Assembly: GCF_021155775.2 (NCBI RefSeq)
Contig: NC_060235.2
Coordinates: forward strand, 11,021,193-11,085,192
Length of the DNA stretch: 64,000 bases
Source of the DNA: Neodiprion pinetum
Lineage: Eukaryota > Arthropoda > Insecta > Hymenoptera > Diprionidae
Direction of reading: 5' to 3'
Shown here: positions 1-9,900 of the stretch, piece after piece
Layout of the letters: every line of letters starts with the position of its first letter
Position numbering within the stretch: the first letter of the stretch is position 1
Position numbers and translations under genes: made by a program
Notes under the pieces: model-generated
Database searches by the model: none
What the model was told of the DNA's origin: nothing
The model's input: the letters and a program-made list of their open reading frames with translations, nothing else

Positions 1-1239
1 AGCAATCAAAGAAGCCATCTTGTACTGGCAATATTACCCAATGGGTCATAAATTTATCATTTATACGGACCACAAACCATTAGAACACTTTAATATTAAC
101 AATTGTAAAGATCCGGAATGTCGAGAAATCTTGAATTGCATATCACAATTTGATTTTGAAATAATATATAACCCAGGTAAAGAAAATCTGGAAGCAGACT
201 GCCTATCTAGAAATCCAGTCCTACAGGAACGGGAAGCAGCCGTGAACATTCGATAATCAAACTTGTGAATTTTATTAACGTAACCGATATAATTAATAAC
301 CAAATGCAACTGAAAATAGACAAAAAGTGTAATATTCAGAATAACATAATTTACAGAACTTCAAATAATAAGATGAAAATTTGGATAACCGAAGAATTCG
401 GCATTGAATTAATAAAAACCGTGCATGAAAAACAGGGTCATGTGGGAGTAAAACAATTAACACTAACAATAACAAGAAAATTTTATTTTAAGAATATGCA
501 GAAACATATAAAAATAACATGTCGCACATGTGAGACATGTACAAAAAATAAATCCAGAATTGCGAATTACAAAGCTCCGCTTTCACAAATAGGACCCGCG
601 AAAAAACCATTGGAAATAATTTCTCTGGACACAAGAGTAGGTTTTGCAGGAAATAGAAGTACAAAAAAATACTTACATCTAATTGTTGATCACTTTACAA
701 GGTATGCGTTCATTGAAACTTCGAAAACGCAAAGTGCCAGAGATTTCATAAAATTGGTAAAAGCGATAAAAAATAAATACGATCTAGGAACGTTGTTAAC
801 AGACCAATATGGGGGTATAAACTCGAGAGAATTCAAACAATATTTAAAATCAGAAAACATAAATTTGATTTTCACCGCAGTTGATTGTGCTATCTCTAAT
901 GGTTTGAATGAGATATCAAACCAAACTTTGATAAATAGAATAAGATGTAAAATTTATAACGAAAGAAACCGACCATGGTCCGTATTAGCACAAGAAAGTG
1001 TAAAGGAATACAATAACACAATTCACAGCTCGACGGGTTTTACTCCAAAATACCTACTAACCGGGATAGACGATTTTATGCTACTGAAAGAACTAAACGA
1101 AAACAATAAAAACAATCTAGAAAATAATAGAAAAATAGCATATGAAAATTCGAAAAAAATACATGAACAAAATAAAAAATACTATGATAAAAATTCAGTA
1201 GCAATGAAATATGAGGAAGGAGATTTAGTATATATATAA
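1..1239 (+). pseudogene. pol: Gypsy-A pol fragment: RNase H end and integrase
   Basis: The first 250 bases encode the end of RNase H (FTDHKPLE-like 'YTDHKPLEHF', then 'NPGKENLEADCLSRNP'). A frameshift near 245-255 follows, and the frame from about 250 encodes integrase. The integrase has an HHCC zinc-binding start (His near 424-437, Cys pairs near 520-540) and a DDE core: 'SLDT' near 624, 'LLTDQY' near 795, and the Glu in an 'NGLNE' context near 900. The protein is clearly homologous to Gypsy-B pol throughout. The TAA at 1237-1239 is an artefact of the Gypsy-B insertion; the natural frame continues at 19141. At least one frameshift here and one in the tail make it non-functional. Confidence 0.9.
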
Positions 1240-1594
1240 GTCAATCCCTTATCTTTCGTAGTTAAGGGCTATCTTGTTTTCAATAAAGTACTGCGGTTGA
1301 TGCTGGTAATAACTGTAATATATTTACACTATTTACATATGTTCAAACGATTCAGATAATTACAATATGGAATTATGCCCAGGATTACCTGAATCAACAA
1401 CTAGTACTTATAATTATTAACTTTGTTTGATTATAAACCTTAGCGCCAAGCGCTACGAGCCTTTTGCGTGTTTCTGTTTGGATTACGCAGTTTCGACTAA
1501 TCAGCATGACGACCGCTGTCTCTGGCTTGGTAGGTGTGCCGAGCGGACGACCTCTGATAGTCGCGCTGTAGTTTGGATTAGTCTCAAACTTACA
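1235..1594 (-). repeat. Gypsy-B 3' LTR
   Basis: This matches 5698-6057 with a constant offset of 4463 and no indel. The coding strand starts TGTAAGTTTGAGAC. The exact inner end is ambiguous by a few bases because the target was a TATATA run. Confidence 0.95.
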
Positions 1595-1617
1595 TCCCCC
1601 CCTCCCCCCCCCCTCCC
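1595..1617 (-). other. Polypurine tract of Gypsy-B
   Basis: On the minus strand this is an almost pure run of G with two A's, directly abutting the TGTAAG start of the 3' LTR. That is the position of the plus-strand primer in LTR retrotransposons. Confidence 0.85.
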
Positions 1618-1628
1618 AGACTTATGTT

Positions 1629-4610
1629 TCAGGAGTCAGGAGTCTGGAAATAGGGGATCATTTTATTTGCATGATAAACGTTTGACTCTGGTGTTTTAAA
1701 TCTCGAGTCAATAATATACAGTAAGTCAGAGATTTTTTTCTTTATTCTAAACGGGCCCACTCTGACCGGATCAAGTTTTTTCCTATTTAACCGACTTCCG
1801 TTCTGAATATAAACAAGATCACCGACTTCGTATGTTATTTTTCGTTTATTTTTATCATAGTAAACTTTATTTTGATTATGTATTTTTTCTGCATTTAAAA
1901 ATGCTATTTTTCTGTTTTTCTCTAAATTTTCTAAGTTGTTTTCGTTAAGTTCCGACGGGAGATAGGATTTATCAATTCCATTTAAAAGGTAATTCGGTGT
2001 AAACTTTGTTGTGCTGTGTATTGTGTTATTGTAGTTTTCTACACACTGTTCAGCTATGACTGACCACGGCCGGTCTTTTTTTTCAAATATTTTACACCTA
2101 ATCGCATTAACTAATGTTTGATTTGTCCGTTCATTTTGCCCGTTTGAAAAGGGGCAGTCTACCGCGGTGAAAATGTTTGTTATGTTTTCTGCTTTTAGAT
2201 AATTTTTAAATTCTTTTGAGTTTATTCCCGCGTATTGATCAGTTAGAAGTACTTTTATTTTTCCCTTTTTCTGAACTTTTTTTACTAGATTTATGAAATC
2301 TTTTGCTGTCTGTGTTTTTGCGGTCAATACAAAGGCGTACTTCGTGAAGTGGTCTACGATTAAATGCAAGTATTTTTTGGGTGATTTGTTTCCGCTGAAC
2401 CCTCCTATTGTATCCAAGGATATTATTTGAAACGGCTCCAACGCTGGACCTAATTGTGAAAGGGGTTGAATAAAATTTCCGAACCTTGATTTATTTCTTA
2501 CGCAAGTGTCGCATGCTCGACAAATAAGTTTTATATGTTTGTGCATGTTTTTAAAATAGTATTTTGGGGTTAAAGTCAGAGTTAACTGCTTTACTCCAAT
2601 ATGACTTTCGTTGTGTATATTTTTTATCATTTGAATACCTAACTTTTCCGTCACCCATATTTTTTCTTTGTTATTTAAGATTTTATAACAAATGTTATTT
2701 TTTTTTACTGTTTTATCCTCTTTTTTTATATGTAATTGTTTTTGGTCGTTCCTCAGTTCTTCCATCGATAAAAAATTTACTATTTTTATAGCCGTTTCAC
2801 TGCTTGTGTTTTCATCTAGTACTGGGTTTCGAGAAAAGCTATCTGCTTCTGCATTATTTTTGCCTGGGTTATACTTGATTTCAAAATCAAAGTTTGAGAT
2901 GTAGTTTAATAATGCTAATAGTTCAGGATCTTTACTCTTTTTTACATTAAAGTTTTCAAGCGGTTTGTGGTCTGTGAAGATCGTGAATTTATTTCCTATA
3001 AGTTTATATTGCCAATATAAAATACACTCTTTTATCGCCAGGACTTCCAAGAATATAGCGCGTTTGTTTTCTTGCGGTTTTGTTAGTTTTTTTGAAAAAA
3101 AAAAGACTGGTTTTATAGAATTGTCTTTTTGAGGTTGTTTTAAAATTGCTGCTACTCCTTTTTTGGATGCATCTGTAAAAATGTATATAGGAAGTTTCGG
3201 GTCAAAAATTGCCAATATCGGCTCAGAGCTGAGATAGTTTTTAATTTTTTTAAAACTGTCTTCACATTCTTGTGTCCATTCGAATTTTACATTTTTTCTA
3301 AGTAAATTATGTAGTGGTTCTAATTCTATCGAAGCTTTCGGTATGTATTTTAAGTAGAAATTTATTTTTCCCAAGAGTTGCCTCACATTTTTTTGATTCT
3401 GCGGTTTCGGAAATTTTTTTATTGCTATTAAGTTATCATTTAGAGGTTTTATCTTATTTTCTTTTATTTCATGTCCCAAATAGATAACTGACTTTTTTGC
3501 AAATGTGCATTTTTTTTTGTTTAACTTAAAACCCGCTTTTTCTATGGCGATGAGAGTTTCGTTAATGTGACGTGAATGATCTGAAGAATTTTTTGAAAAT
3601 ATCAAAATATCATCGATATAATTTATCGCGAATTTCTCGAGATTGTTTTTCGCTAATACGTCACTCAGAATTCTCTGAAAAATTGCCGGAGACGATTTTA
3701 AGCCGAAAGGCAAACATTTCCATTGCCAATGCCCGTTTTGGGTTATAAACGCGGTTTTATATCTATCTTTTTCTCTAATCGGGATTGACCAGAAGGCCGA
3801 ATTTATATCTAATTTTGTAAAAAATTTGCAATCCCGGACTTGCATTAGCAGATCGTCAATGATTGGGAATGGGTGGCATTCTGGTATAATTATTTTATTT
3901 AGTTCGCTATAGTCTACGCATAACCGTGACTTTCTCCCTTCTTCTTTCTTCAAAACAAGAGTTACCGGGGAAGCGAACGGACTAGTCGAGCGTTCAATTA
4001 AACCTACTTTCAGTAATGATTTTATTTGTGAATTTATTTCTTCGCTATCCGCTATAGAGCATTTGTACGGTTTTCGCGCAATATATTTATTTTTGGTAAG
4101 CTTTACTGGCGCCTCGTAGCCTGTTACTTTGCCTACTTTGAACTTGTCCTCTGTAAACAGCTGTTTGTGTTTATTCCACACGCGTTCCAAATAGATCTCA
4201 CTGTTTACCGCTATGTTTGTTGACATAGATTCTGTTTTCCTATTCTCATGTAACTGACATTTCTTTGTATCATTTTGAAAAATTTTCAAATTTTCATTCT
4301 GACACAGTTTAAATTCTTTGATTGCATCTAAACCTAACAAAATGTCATCCTGAAAAGAGACACTTTTTACAATATAAAAACATATTGTTTTTGAAATATT
4401 AAAAATTTTTGTTCTTAGATTTATTGAGCCTAACGTATTCGTAGTGCCTGCAAATGTATTGAGTTTGTTTACCCCACTTATTTTTTTGTTTAATTTTAAT
4501 TTTACCACTGTATCATAATTTATTATCGATACGTTTGCTCCCGAGTCATATACCGCAACGACTGGAGTATCCTCGATACCTATTGTTAATCTGATAAGTG
4601 GGGTCGCCAT
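1629..4610 (-). CDS. pol: Gypsy-B pol polyprotein (protease, RT, RNase H, integrase)
   Basis: A 993-codon open frame covers all pol domains in Ty3/Gypsy order. Aspartic protease 'VYDSGA' is near residues 20-25. Reverse transcriptase has 'FTKLDINSAFW' near 264-274 and the catalytic YIDD box at 331-334. RNase H has 'FTDAS' near 478 and 'FTDHKPLE' near 545. Integrase has an HHCC domain about 665-703 and a DDE core with 'SLDT' near 733, 'LLTDQY' near 789 and an 'NGQNE' Glu near 826. No inactivating stop is seen. The first Met is unlikely to be a true start: the frame is entered by -1 slippage from gag at 4613-4619. RNase H before integrase and the absence of env place it in Ty3/Gypsy (Metaviridae). 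Confidence 0.95.
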   Translation of the reverse strand: MATPLIRLTIGIEDTPVVAVYDSGANVSIINYDTVVKLKLNKKISGVNKLNTFAGTTNTLGSINLRTKIFNISKTICFYIVKSVSFQDDILLGLDAIKEFKLCQNENLKIFQNDTKKCQLHENRKTESMSTNIAVNSEIYLERVWNKHKQLFTEDKFKVGKVTGYEAPVKLTKNKYIARKPYKCSIADSEEINSQIKSLLKVGLIERSTSPFASPVTLVLKKEEGRKSRLCVDYSELNKIIIPECHPFPIIDDLLMQVRDCKFFTKLDINSAFWSIPIREKDRYKTAFITQNGHWQWKCLPFGLKSSPAIFQRILSDVLAKNNLEKFAINYIDDILIFSKNSSDHSRHINETLIAIEKAGFKLNKKKCTFAKKSVIYLGHEIKENKIKPLNDNLIAIKKFPKPQNQKNVRQLLGKINFYLKYIPKASIELEPLHNLLRKNVKFEWTQECEDSFKKIKNYLSSEPILAIFDPKLPIYIFTDASKKGVAAILKQPQKDNSIKPVFFFSKKLTKPQENKRAIFLEVLAIKECILYWQYKLIGNKFTIFTDHKPLENFNVKKSKDPELLALLNYISNFDFEIKYNPGKNNAEADSFSRNPVLDENTSSETAIKIVNFLSMEELRNDQKQLHIKKEDKTVKKNNICYKILNNKEKIWVTEKLGIQMIKNIHNESHIGVKQLTLTLTPKYYFKNMHKHIKLICRACDTCVRNKSRFGNFIQPLSQLGPALEPFQIISLDTIGGFSGNKSPKKYLHLIVDHFTKYAFVLTAKTQTAKDFINLVKKVQKKGKIKVLLTDQYAGINSKEFKNYLKAENITNIFTAVDCPFSNGQNERTNQTLVNAIRCKIFEKKDRPWSVIAEQCVENYNNTIHSTTKFTPNYLLNGIDKSYLPSELNENNLENLEKNRKIAFLNAEKIHNQNKVYYDKNKRKITYEVGDLVYIQNGSRLNRKKLDPVRVGPFRIKKKISDLLYIIDSRFKTPESNVYHANKMIPYFQTPDS

Positions 4611-5686
4611 CCGTTTTTTGATTCGTCAGAAGACGCTACGCTCTCTTCAATGTTCGTGTTATTTATTATACGTATTTTATCATTTCTTGTTTTCTCTTTA
4701 TCATAGAGTTTTAACCTGCACACATCTTCTGAGTGATACCTGTTTGGAAATCCTTTTTTATTGCAGTAGGAGCATGGTTTTTTTTCTGATTTATTTTCCT
4801 CTGGGATTTTTGTTTTGATTTTTTTCTCTACAAGACCTTCTGACTGATTTATGAGCGACATTAATTTATCAATTGTATCTAAATCTTTTCTATTTATGTG
4901 TACTTGAATTTTTGCTGGTAAGCCCAAAACAATTAAATTTATTTGAGTGTTTTCTGATATTTTAGAATCTGTGTCTAAAAGCAGATTTCTCTTTTTTAGT
5001 GCGTACTCTAAAAGCGAACCATTTAAATAACGAAATTCGTATGCATACTTTATTTCTGGCCACCCTATCACGGCAAAAGTATCTAAAAAGGAATTTTTCC
5101 AATGCTCCCATGGCCTTGTAATCCTATTTATTTTCAAAAAGCTTTGAAACCAGTCAAGGGCCGGTCCCTCCAAAAAAAATCTCAACGTCTCTGCGTAGTT
5201 TTCTTCTCTACATTTTAAACGGGTGCACTCGCTCACGAAAAGATCCATAAAAATAGCCGCGTTCTGGTTTTTTCCTGAGAATTTTTCCAGAATCATGTTT
5301 TTCACTCGTGACGTTATCTTTTCATGCGGAAAGGTTTCAAAATTATGGGTGGGAACGGGACTGGGATCACCATACGCTCGACATTCATCCAAATAAATAC
5401 CGTCGTAACATACATTTCCCTCTTCATCTAAGTATTGCCCTTCAAGTTCATCTACTAGCGAAATCCACACCTTCCGGAACTTTCCCCGTGTTTTAACACT
5501 CTTGACTATATTTTTCACGATCTTCGTTTCGAAGAGTTTTGGATGATTCTCTTTCGTTGAAAAGTGTTCCGGAAATTCATAAGTCGTGTCCTCTCCTTCT
5601 AATTGAATTGTGCGAACTCTCAAAATGGTGGTTCTAGCGTCTAATGCCTCGGAGACAAAGCAGAATTTTGCTCGAACCACAGCCAT
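4586..5686 (-). CDS. gag: Gypsy-B gag (capsid/nucleocapsid)
   Basis: A 366-codon frame starts at the first ATG, only about 12 bases inside the 5' LTR boundary, so the leader is very short. The central region looks like a retrotransposon capsid ('FSGKNQNAAIFMDLF', 'EGPALDWFQSF', 'EHWKNSFLDTFA'). Near the C-terminus is a variant zinc knuckle, 'CSYCNKKG...H....C', C-X2-C-X9-H-X4-C. The C-terminus overlaps pol in the -1 frame. Upstream in-frame codons exist but run into the LTR without an ATG. The product would form the particle that packages the element's RNA. Confidence 0.9.
   Translation of the reverse strand: MAVVRAKFCFVSEALDARTTILRVRTIQLEGEDTTYEFPEHFSTKENHPKLFETKIVKNIVKSVKTRGKFRKVWISLVDELEGQYLDEEGNVCYDGIYLDECRAYGDPSPVPTHNFETFPHEKITSRVKNMILEKFSGKNQNAAIFMDLFVSECTRLKCREENYAETLRFFLEGPALDWFQSFLKINRITRPWEHWKNSFLDTFAVIGWPEIKYAYEFRYLNGSLLEYALKKRNLLLDTDSKISENTQINLIVLGLPAKIQVHINRKDLDTIDKLMSLINQSEGLVEKKIKTKIPEENKSEKKPCSYCNKKGFPNRYHSEDVCRLKLYDKEKTRNDKIRIINNTNIEESVASSDESKNGWRPHLSD
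4613..4619 (-). promoter_or_regulatory. -1 ribosomal frameshift slippery site (A AAA AAC) between gag and pol
   Basis: In the gag frame the codons read TCA AAA AAC, so the heptamer A AAA AAC is in the correct phase for tandem -1 slippage. Slipping back one base gives AAA AAA CGG ATG, which runs straight into the pol frame. The gag stop lies 27 bases further on. This explains the 25-bp gag/pol overlap. No downstream pseudoknot was identified by eye. Confidence 0.85.
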
Positions 5687-5697
5687 AGTTGTTGATT

Positions 5698-6057
5698 TAT
5701 AAGTCAATCCCTTATCTTTCGTAGTTAAGGGCTATCTTGTTTTCAATAAAGTACTGCGGTTGATGCTGGTAATAACTGTAATATATTTACACTATTTACA
5801 TATGTTCAAACGATTCAGATAATTACAATATGGAATTATGCCCAGGATTACCTGAATCAACAACTAGTACTTATAATTATTAACTTTGTTTGATTATAAA
5901 CCTTAGCGCCAAGCGCTACGAGCCTTTTGCGTGTTTCTGTTTGGATTACGCAGTTTCGACTAATCAGCATGACGACCGCTGTCTCTGGCTTGGTAGGTGT
6001 GCCGAGCGGACGACCTCTGATAGTCGCGCTGTAGTTTGGATTAGTCTCAAACTTACA
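5698..6057 (-). repeat. Gypsy-B 5' LTR
   Basis: This is the second copy of the 360-bp LTR, outer end at 6057 (coding-strand TGTAAG), followed by the TATA duplication at 6058-6061. It should hold the promoter. No typical 'TGGCGCCC'-type primer-binding site was recognised just inside it. Confidence 0.95.
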
Positions 6058-6061
6058 TATA

Positions 6062-6067
6062 TACAGA
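6062..6067. repeat. Target-site duplication (left) of the palindromic element
   Basis: TACAGA here and at 19135-19140. With one copy removed, the Gypsy-A pol reading frame is restored, which independently confirms it as a 6-bp target duplication. Confidence 0.95.
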
Positions 6068-6189
6068 AGTAGTACAGCAAGGCGGGTTCTGGATCCAAAC
6101 ACCTTCTTTACCGACCGAGCCGCTCCGCGCAGCCCAGACTCGAACCCTTTTCCGCGATGACGTCACAGTCTGCCGTACCGAAGGTCAAA

Positions 6190-6350
6190 ACCGTGCAACC
6201 TTACCGACAGTTCGAGGGTCAAAATCGTGCTGTTTTACCGACAATCTTACCGACCCCGTGCAACCTTACCGACAGTTGTATCGATCGAGGGTCCAAATCG
6301 TGCTGTTTTACCGACAATCTTACCGACCGAAGGTCTGTAGTGCTCGCCTG
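6190..6350. repeat. Subterminal tandem repeats (TTACCGACA-type) near the left terminus
   Basis: About 65-bp units, two nearly complete copies plus a partial one, each with TTACCGACA boxes and 'AAATCGTGCTGTTTTACCG'. They could bind an element-encoded protein. The mirror copy is at about 18852-19012. A CRE-like TGACGTCA lies just outside, near 6158. Confidence 0.75.
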
Positions 6351-6514
6351 CCAACGGTAGAGGGCGCAGCGGGGGCGAGAACTTTTTTACCGTCTCGCAT
6401 TCTTCTCCCACGATAGGACTGCTGATGTGTAACATTAACCACTCCGAATTCCTTTCCCACGGTAGGACTGCTGACGTGTAACATCAACCACCTCACATTC
6501 CTTTCCCACCTTAT

Positions 6515-6796
6515 CAACCACGTGACATTCCAAAATTAATGGATCCGAGAATTGTTTGCCTCAAATTCAACGTCGCACCGAAATCCTTTGACCGCATGCC
6601 GCTCGCCGTCAAGTCGAAACTTGTCGAACGCATTGTTTTGTCTAACCACCTTATCAACCACGTGACATTCCAAAATTAATGTTTCCGAGAATCGTGTTTC
6701 ACTTATTCGGATGTCGGTTTGATATCAACCACCTCACATTCCTTTCCCACGTTATCAACCACGTGACATTCCAAAATTAATGGTTCCGAGAATTAG
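6515..6796. repeat. Three dispersed copies of a CACGTG-containing subterminal motif
   Basis: The motif CACGTGACATTCCAAAATTA begins at 6519, 6659 and 6760, each preceded by TATCAAC and followed by a 'CCGAGAAT' block. The CACGTG core is E-box-like. The mirror copies lie at about 18406-18687. Confidence 0.8.
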
Positions 6797-6797
6797 T

Positions 6798-6910
6798 CGC
6801 GGTACAGAGCCTGCGGTGTCGGGTTACTATCGCTCTTGGAATGCCAAAAGGTGCGCGCGCATCCGTACAGCTGCCCTATAAAAAGGACGCTCATCACTGC
6901 AAACGATCAT
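6798..6910 (+). promoter_or_regulatory. Predicted PolB promoter with TATA box
   Basis: A conserved block containing GGGTTACTATCGCTCT (6798-6850) is followed by TATAAAAA at 6877-6884. Transcription would start near 6905-6910, giving a leader of about 45 nt before the ATG at 6953. The same upstream block recurs at 11613. The mirror copy is at 18292-18404. Confidence 0.65.
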
Positions 6911-6952
6911 TACGTCACAAGCTGTCAAGCATACGTGAGGAAAGAGCTCAAG

Positions 6953-9900
6953 ATGGAATCCGCGAAGTGTTTGAGATTGATCGATATTATGGAATCGGCG
7001 GTCAAGATTTTATCGGAAAAATCGTCGCCGGCAGAGATTGCAAAATGGATTCGACTCGGAACCCAAAATATCAGGCTTTTGAATAAAATCTTACGCAACA
7101 ACGCCTCAACGATCGGAGAGAAGACAAGAATTTTGACTACAATTGGAATTCTGAAATCGTTGACAGTCAAATTTCAACAATTGCAGAAAGTGGGTGACGG
7201 ATTACGAAGCCGACGAAGAAGCGATCGAGTACGGTGGAAAGATTTGGAATCAGCTTTCGAGAGTAGAATTCGAACTGGATCCATCGTCAATTTGAAGCAT
7301 AAAGATGTGGAGAGATTTCTAGAAGACGCAAAGGTACTAGCTGTGACGAGACTGAAAAACGCTCTGAAGAAAGACAGGAGCTTGAAAGCCAACGTTATCC
7401 TGGCTTGTAAATTTGAACTCAGAAAAGTTGATCGCACGGTGGAAGAGATCAAATTTTTTAAAACGAGAAATGAAATCATCCTCCAGACAACGGATATCAA
7501 CGAATGGTTCACCGAAAACGCGACGGAGCGTTTGTTGAAAAAGGTGGAAGATTTCCAGGAAAAGGATTCAGGCTGGTCGCTGACCGAAATAATCAATTTG
7601 ACTGTAAATATCAACAAGTACGTGCCACTACGAGGCGGTGTCTTCACATACACACCACTACCGAAAGATATTCAAGATAAGAAGGCTGTCGTCAACATCC
7701 GTAACAGAGACGCGTATTGCTTTCTTTGGTCGGTCACCGCAGCCCTCTTTCCAGCCAACAACAATCCCAGTAAAATTACTTCGTATCCACATTTCAGCTC
7801 AGTGCTACAATACGACGGTTTGCATTTTCCAATGTCTTTAGACCAGATTCCAAAATTTGAGAAACTTAATAAACTTTCAATTAACGTTTATGGTATAGAT
7901 AGTGCGGAAAAACAAAAGCGCAGTGGAATCGTACCCATTTATTTAAGCCGAAACAAGTCTGATAAACCTACAATCCATCTTTTAGTAATAGAGTCTGAAA
8001 ACGACGATGACGATGATAGTATGGAAAATATTGAAAAAAATAGAATCTTCCATTTTACTTGTATTCGAAATCTGTCGCGGTTGACGAGTTCTCAAATTTC
8101 CAAACATAAACGTCGTACTTGGTTATGCGATAGGTGTCTGTCTCATTTTAATTTCGAAAGATGTTTGTTGAAGCACCGAGCTGATTGCATGAATTTAAAC
8201 AAAACCAAAGTTATTCTACCTACAGATGAGGAAAAAATACTAAAATTCAAAAATTTCAAGCACAAAGAAACCGTTCCATTCTGCATTTACGCGGATCTCG
8301 AATGTTTACTGCAACCCACACATGAAAGTTTTGGGGAAAATAGAACAATTTATCAGAAGCATCTTCCGTATAGTATAGCTTACTATCTGCATTGCGCGTT
8401 TGACGACTCGCTTTCAAAATTCAAAATTAATCGGGGAGAGACTTGCGTTCAATGGTTTGTGAACGAGTTAGCGGAATTGGCACATTCGTTGGAAGTTTAT
8501 TTCAAAACTGTTGTACCGATGGAACCACTAAATTTCAATCAAATCAACGAATTTCACTCAACAACAGTGTGTCACATTTGTGAAAAACCGTTTACACTCG
8601 CAGACGTGAAACATCGTGATCACTGCCATTTCACGGGAAAGTACCGTGGTGCTGCTCACCGAGGTTGCAATCTAAATTACCAAAATTCGCACATTATCCC
8701 AGTGATATCCCACAATCTGTCGGGTTACGATTCACATTTCCTGATCAAAGCACTGGCCACATCGTTCGAGGGTACAACTGAGCTTCTACCCGTAAACAAA
8801 GAAAAGTACATTTCATTTACAAAATACGTCGAGGGGACAGATATAAAGTTTAGATTCGTAGATTCGTACCGTTTCATGCCCAGTAGTCTTGAGAAATTAG
8901 CAACGTATCTCGGTGATGATCAAAAAACAATCACACGAAAATTTTATCATAGCTCAGATAAATTTCAGTTATTGACCAGAAAAGGAGTGTTCCCGTACGA
9001 ATATATAGACAGTTGGGAGAAGCTCGAGGACACACGGCTACCATCCAAACAACAATTTTACTCAAAATTAAATGATCGGGATATATCAGACGACGACTAT
9101 GCACATGCATGTAAAGTTTGGCAAACTTTTAACGTTCAAAATTTGGGAGAGTATTCGGACTTGTATTTACAGACGGACGTGTTTTTACTGGCCGACGTTT
9201 TTCAAAACTTTCGACAGAGCTGTTGGACGACGTACAAACTGGACCCGTTACATTACTACACAGCGCCCGGTCTGTCGTTTGATGCAATGTTAAAATGTAC
9301 AGGCATCGAACTCGAGCTGCTCACCGACATAGACATGGTTATGTTTATCGAAAAGGGTATTCGTGGTGGTGTATCACAGTGTTCGAACAGATACGCAAAG
9401 GCCAACAATAGATATATGGGAGAGGAATTCGATCCTGAGGTCGAAGAATCTTATCTCATGTACTTTGACGTTAATAATTTGTACGGTGCTGCTATGAGCT
9501 TTGCTCTGCCATACAGTTCCTTCGAATGGTTATCAGACTTCGGTCAATGCGACGTTCTTACCGTCTCGGACGATGCGGAGTTTGGTTACATACTGGAGGT
9601 GGATTTGGAATATCCTGAGGAACTGCATGAAATTCATAAGGATTTACCACTGTGTCCGGAGCACTACATACCTCCGATCTCGAATAGTAAGCAACCGAAA
9701 TTGACGCCCACGCTATTTTCCAAGAAAAACTACGTTGTTCACTACCGCGTTTTGAAACAATGCTTACAATTAGGCTTAAAATTACTCAAAATTCATAGAG
9801 TTCTCAAATTCAGACAAACCCGGTGGCTCAAAAATTATATAGATTTAAATACCGATTTGCGGAAAAAATCTCACAACGAATTTGAGAAAAACTTTTACAA

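Larger units (their letters stand above)
1235..6057 (-). mobile_element. Gypsy-B: apparently complete Ty3/Gypsy LTR retrotransposon, nested in Gypsy-A
   Basis: The element is 4823 bp, with two 360-bp LTRs that look identical by eye, a TATA target duplication (1231-1234 and 6058-6061), a G-rich polypurine tract against the 3' LTR, and intact gag and pol ORFs linked by a canonical -1 slippery heptamer. No envelope ORF is present. The LTR begins TGTAAGTTTGA on the coding strand, a head shared with the Gypsy-A LTR and the solo LTR at 38743. Identical LTRs with open ORFs point to a recent, possibly still mobile copy. It landed in the pol C-terminus of a relative, Gypsy-A, at a TATATA run. Confidence 0.95.

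Noticed and set aside
1427..1699. ORF within the Gypsy-B LTR (and copy at 5890-6072)
   Set aside because: Exists in both LTRs and runs into the polypurine tract in one; not a coding feature of this element class.
6836..6952. Upstream extension of PolB to 6836
   Set aside because: The codon at 6836 is TTG, and the stretch contains the promoter and TATA box; the ATG at 6953 is preferred.
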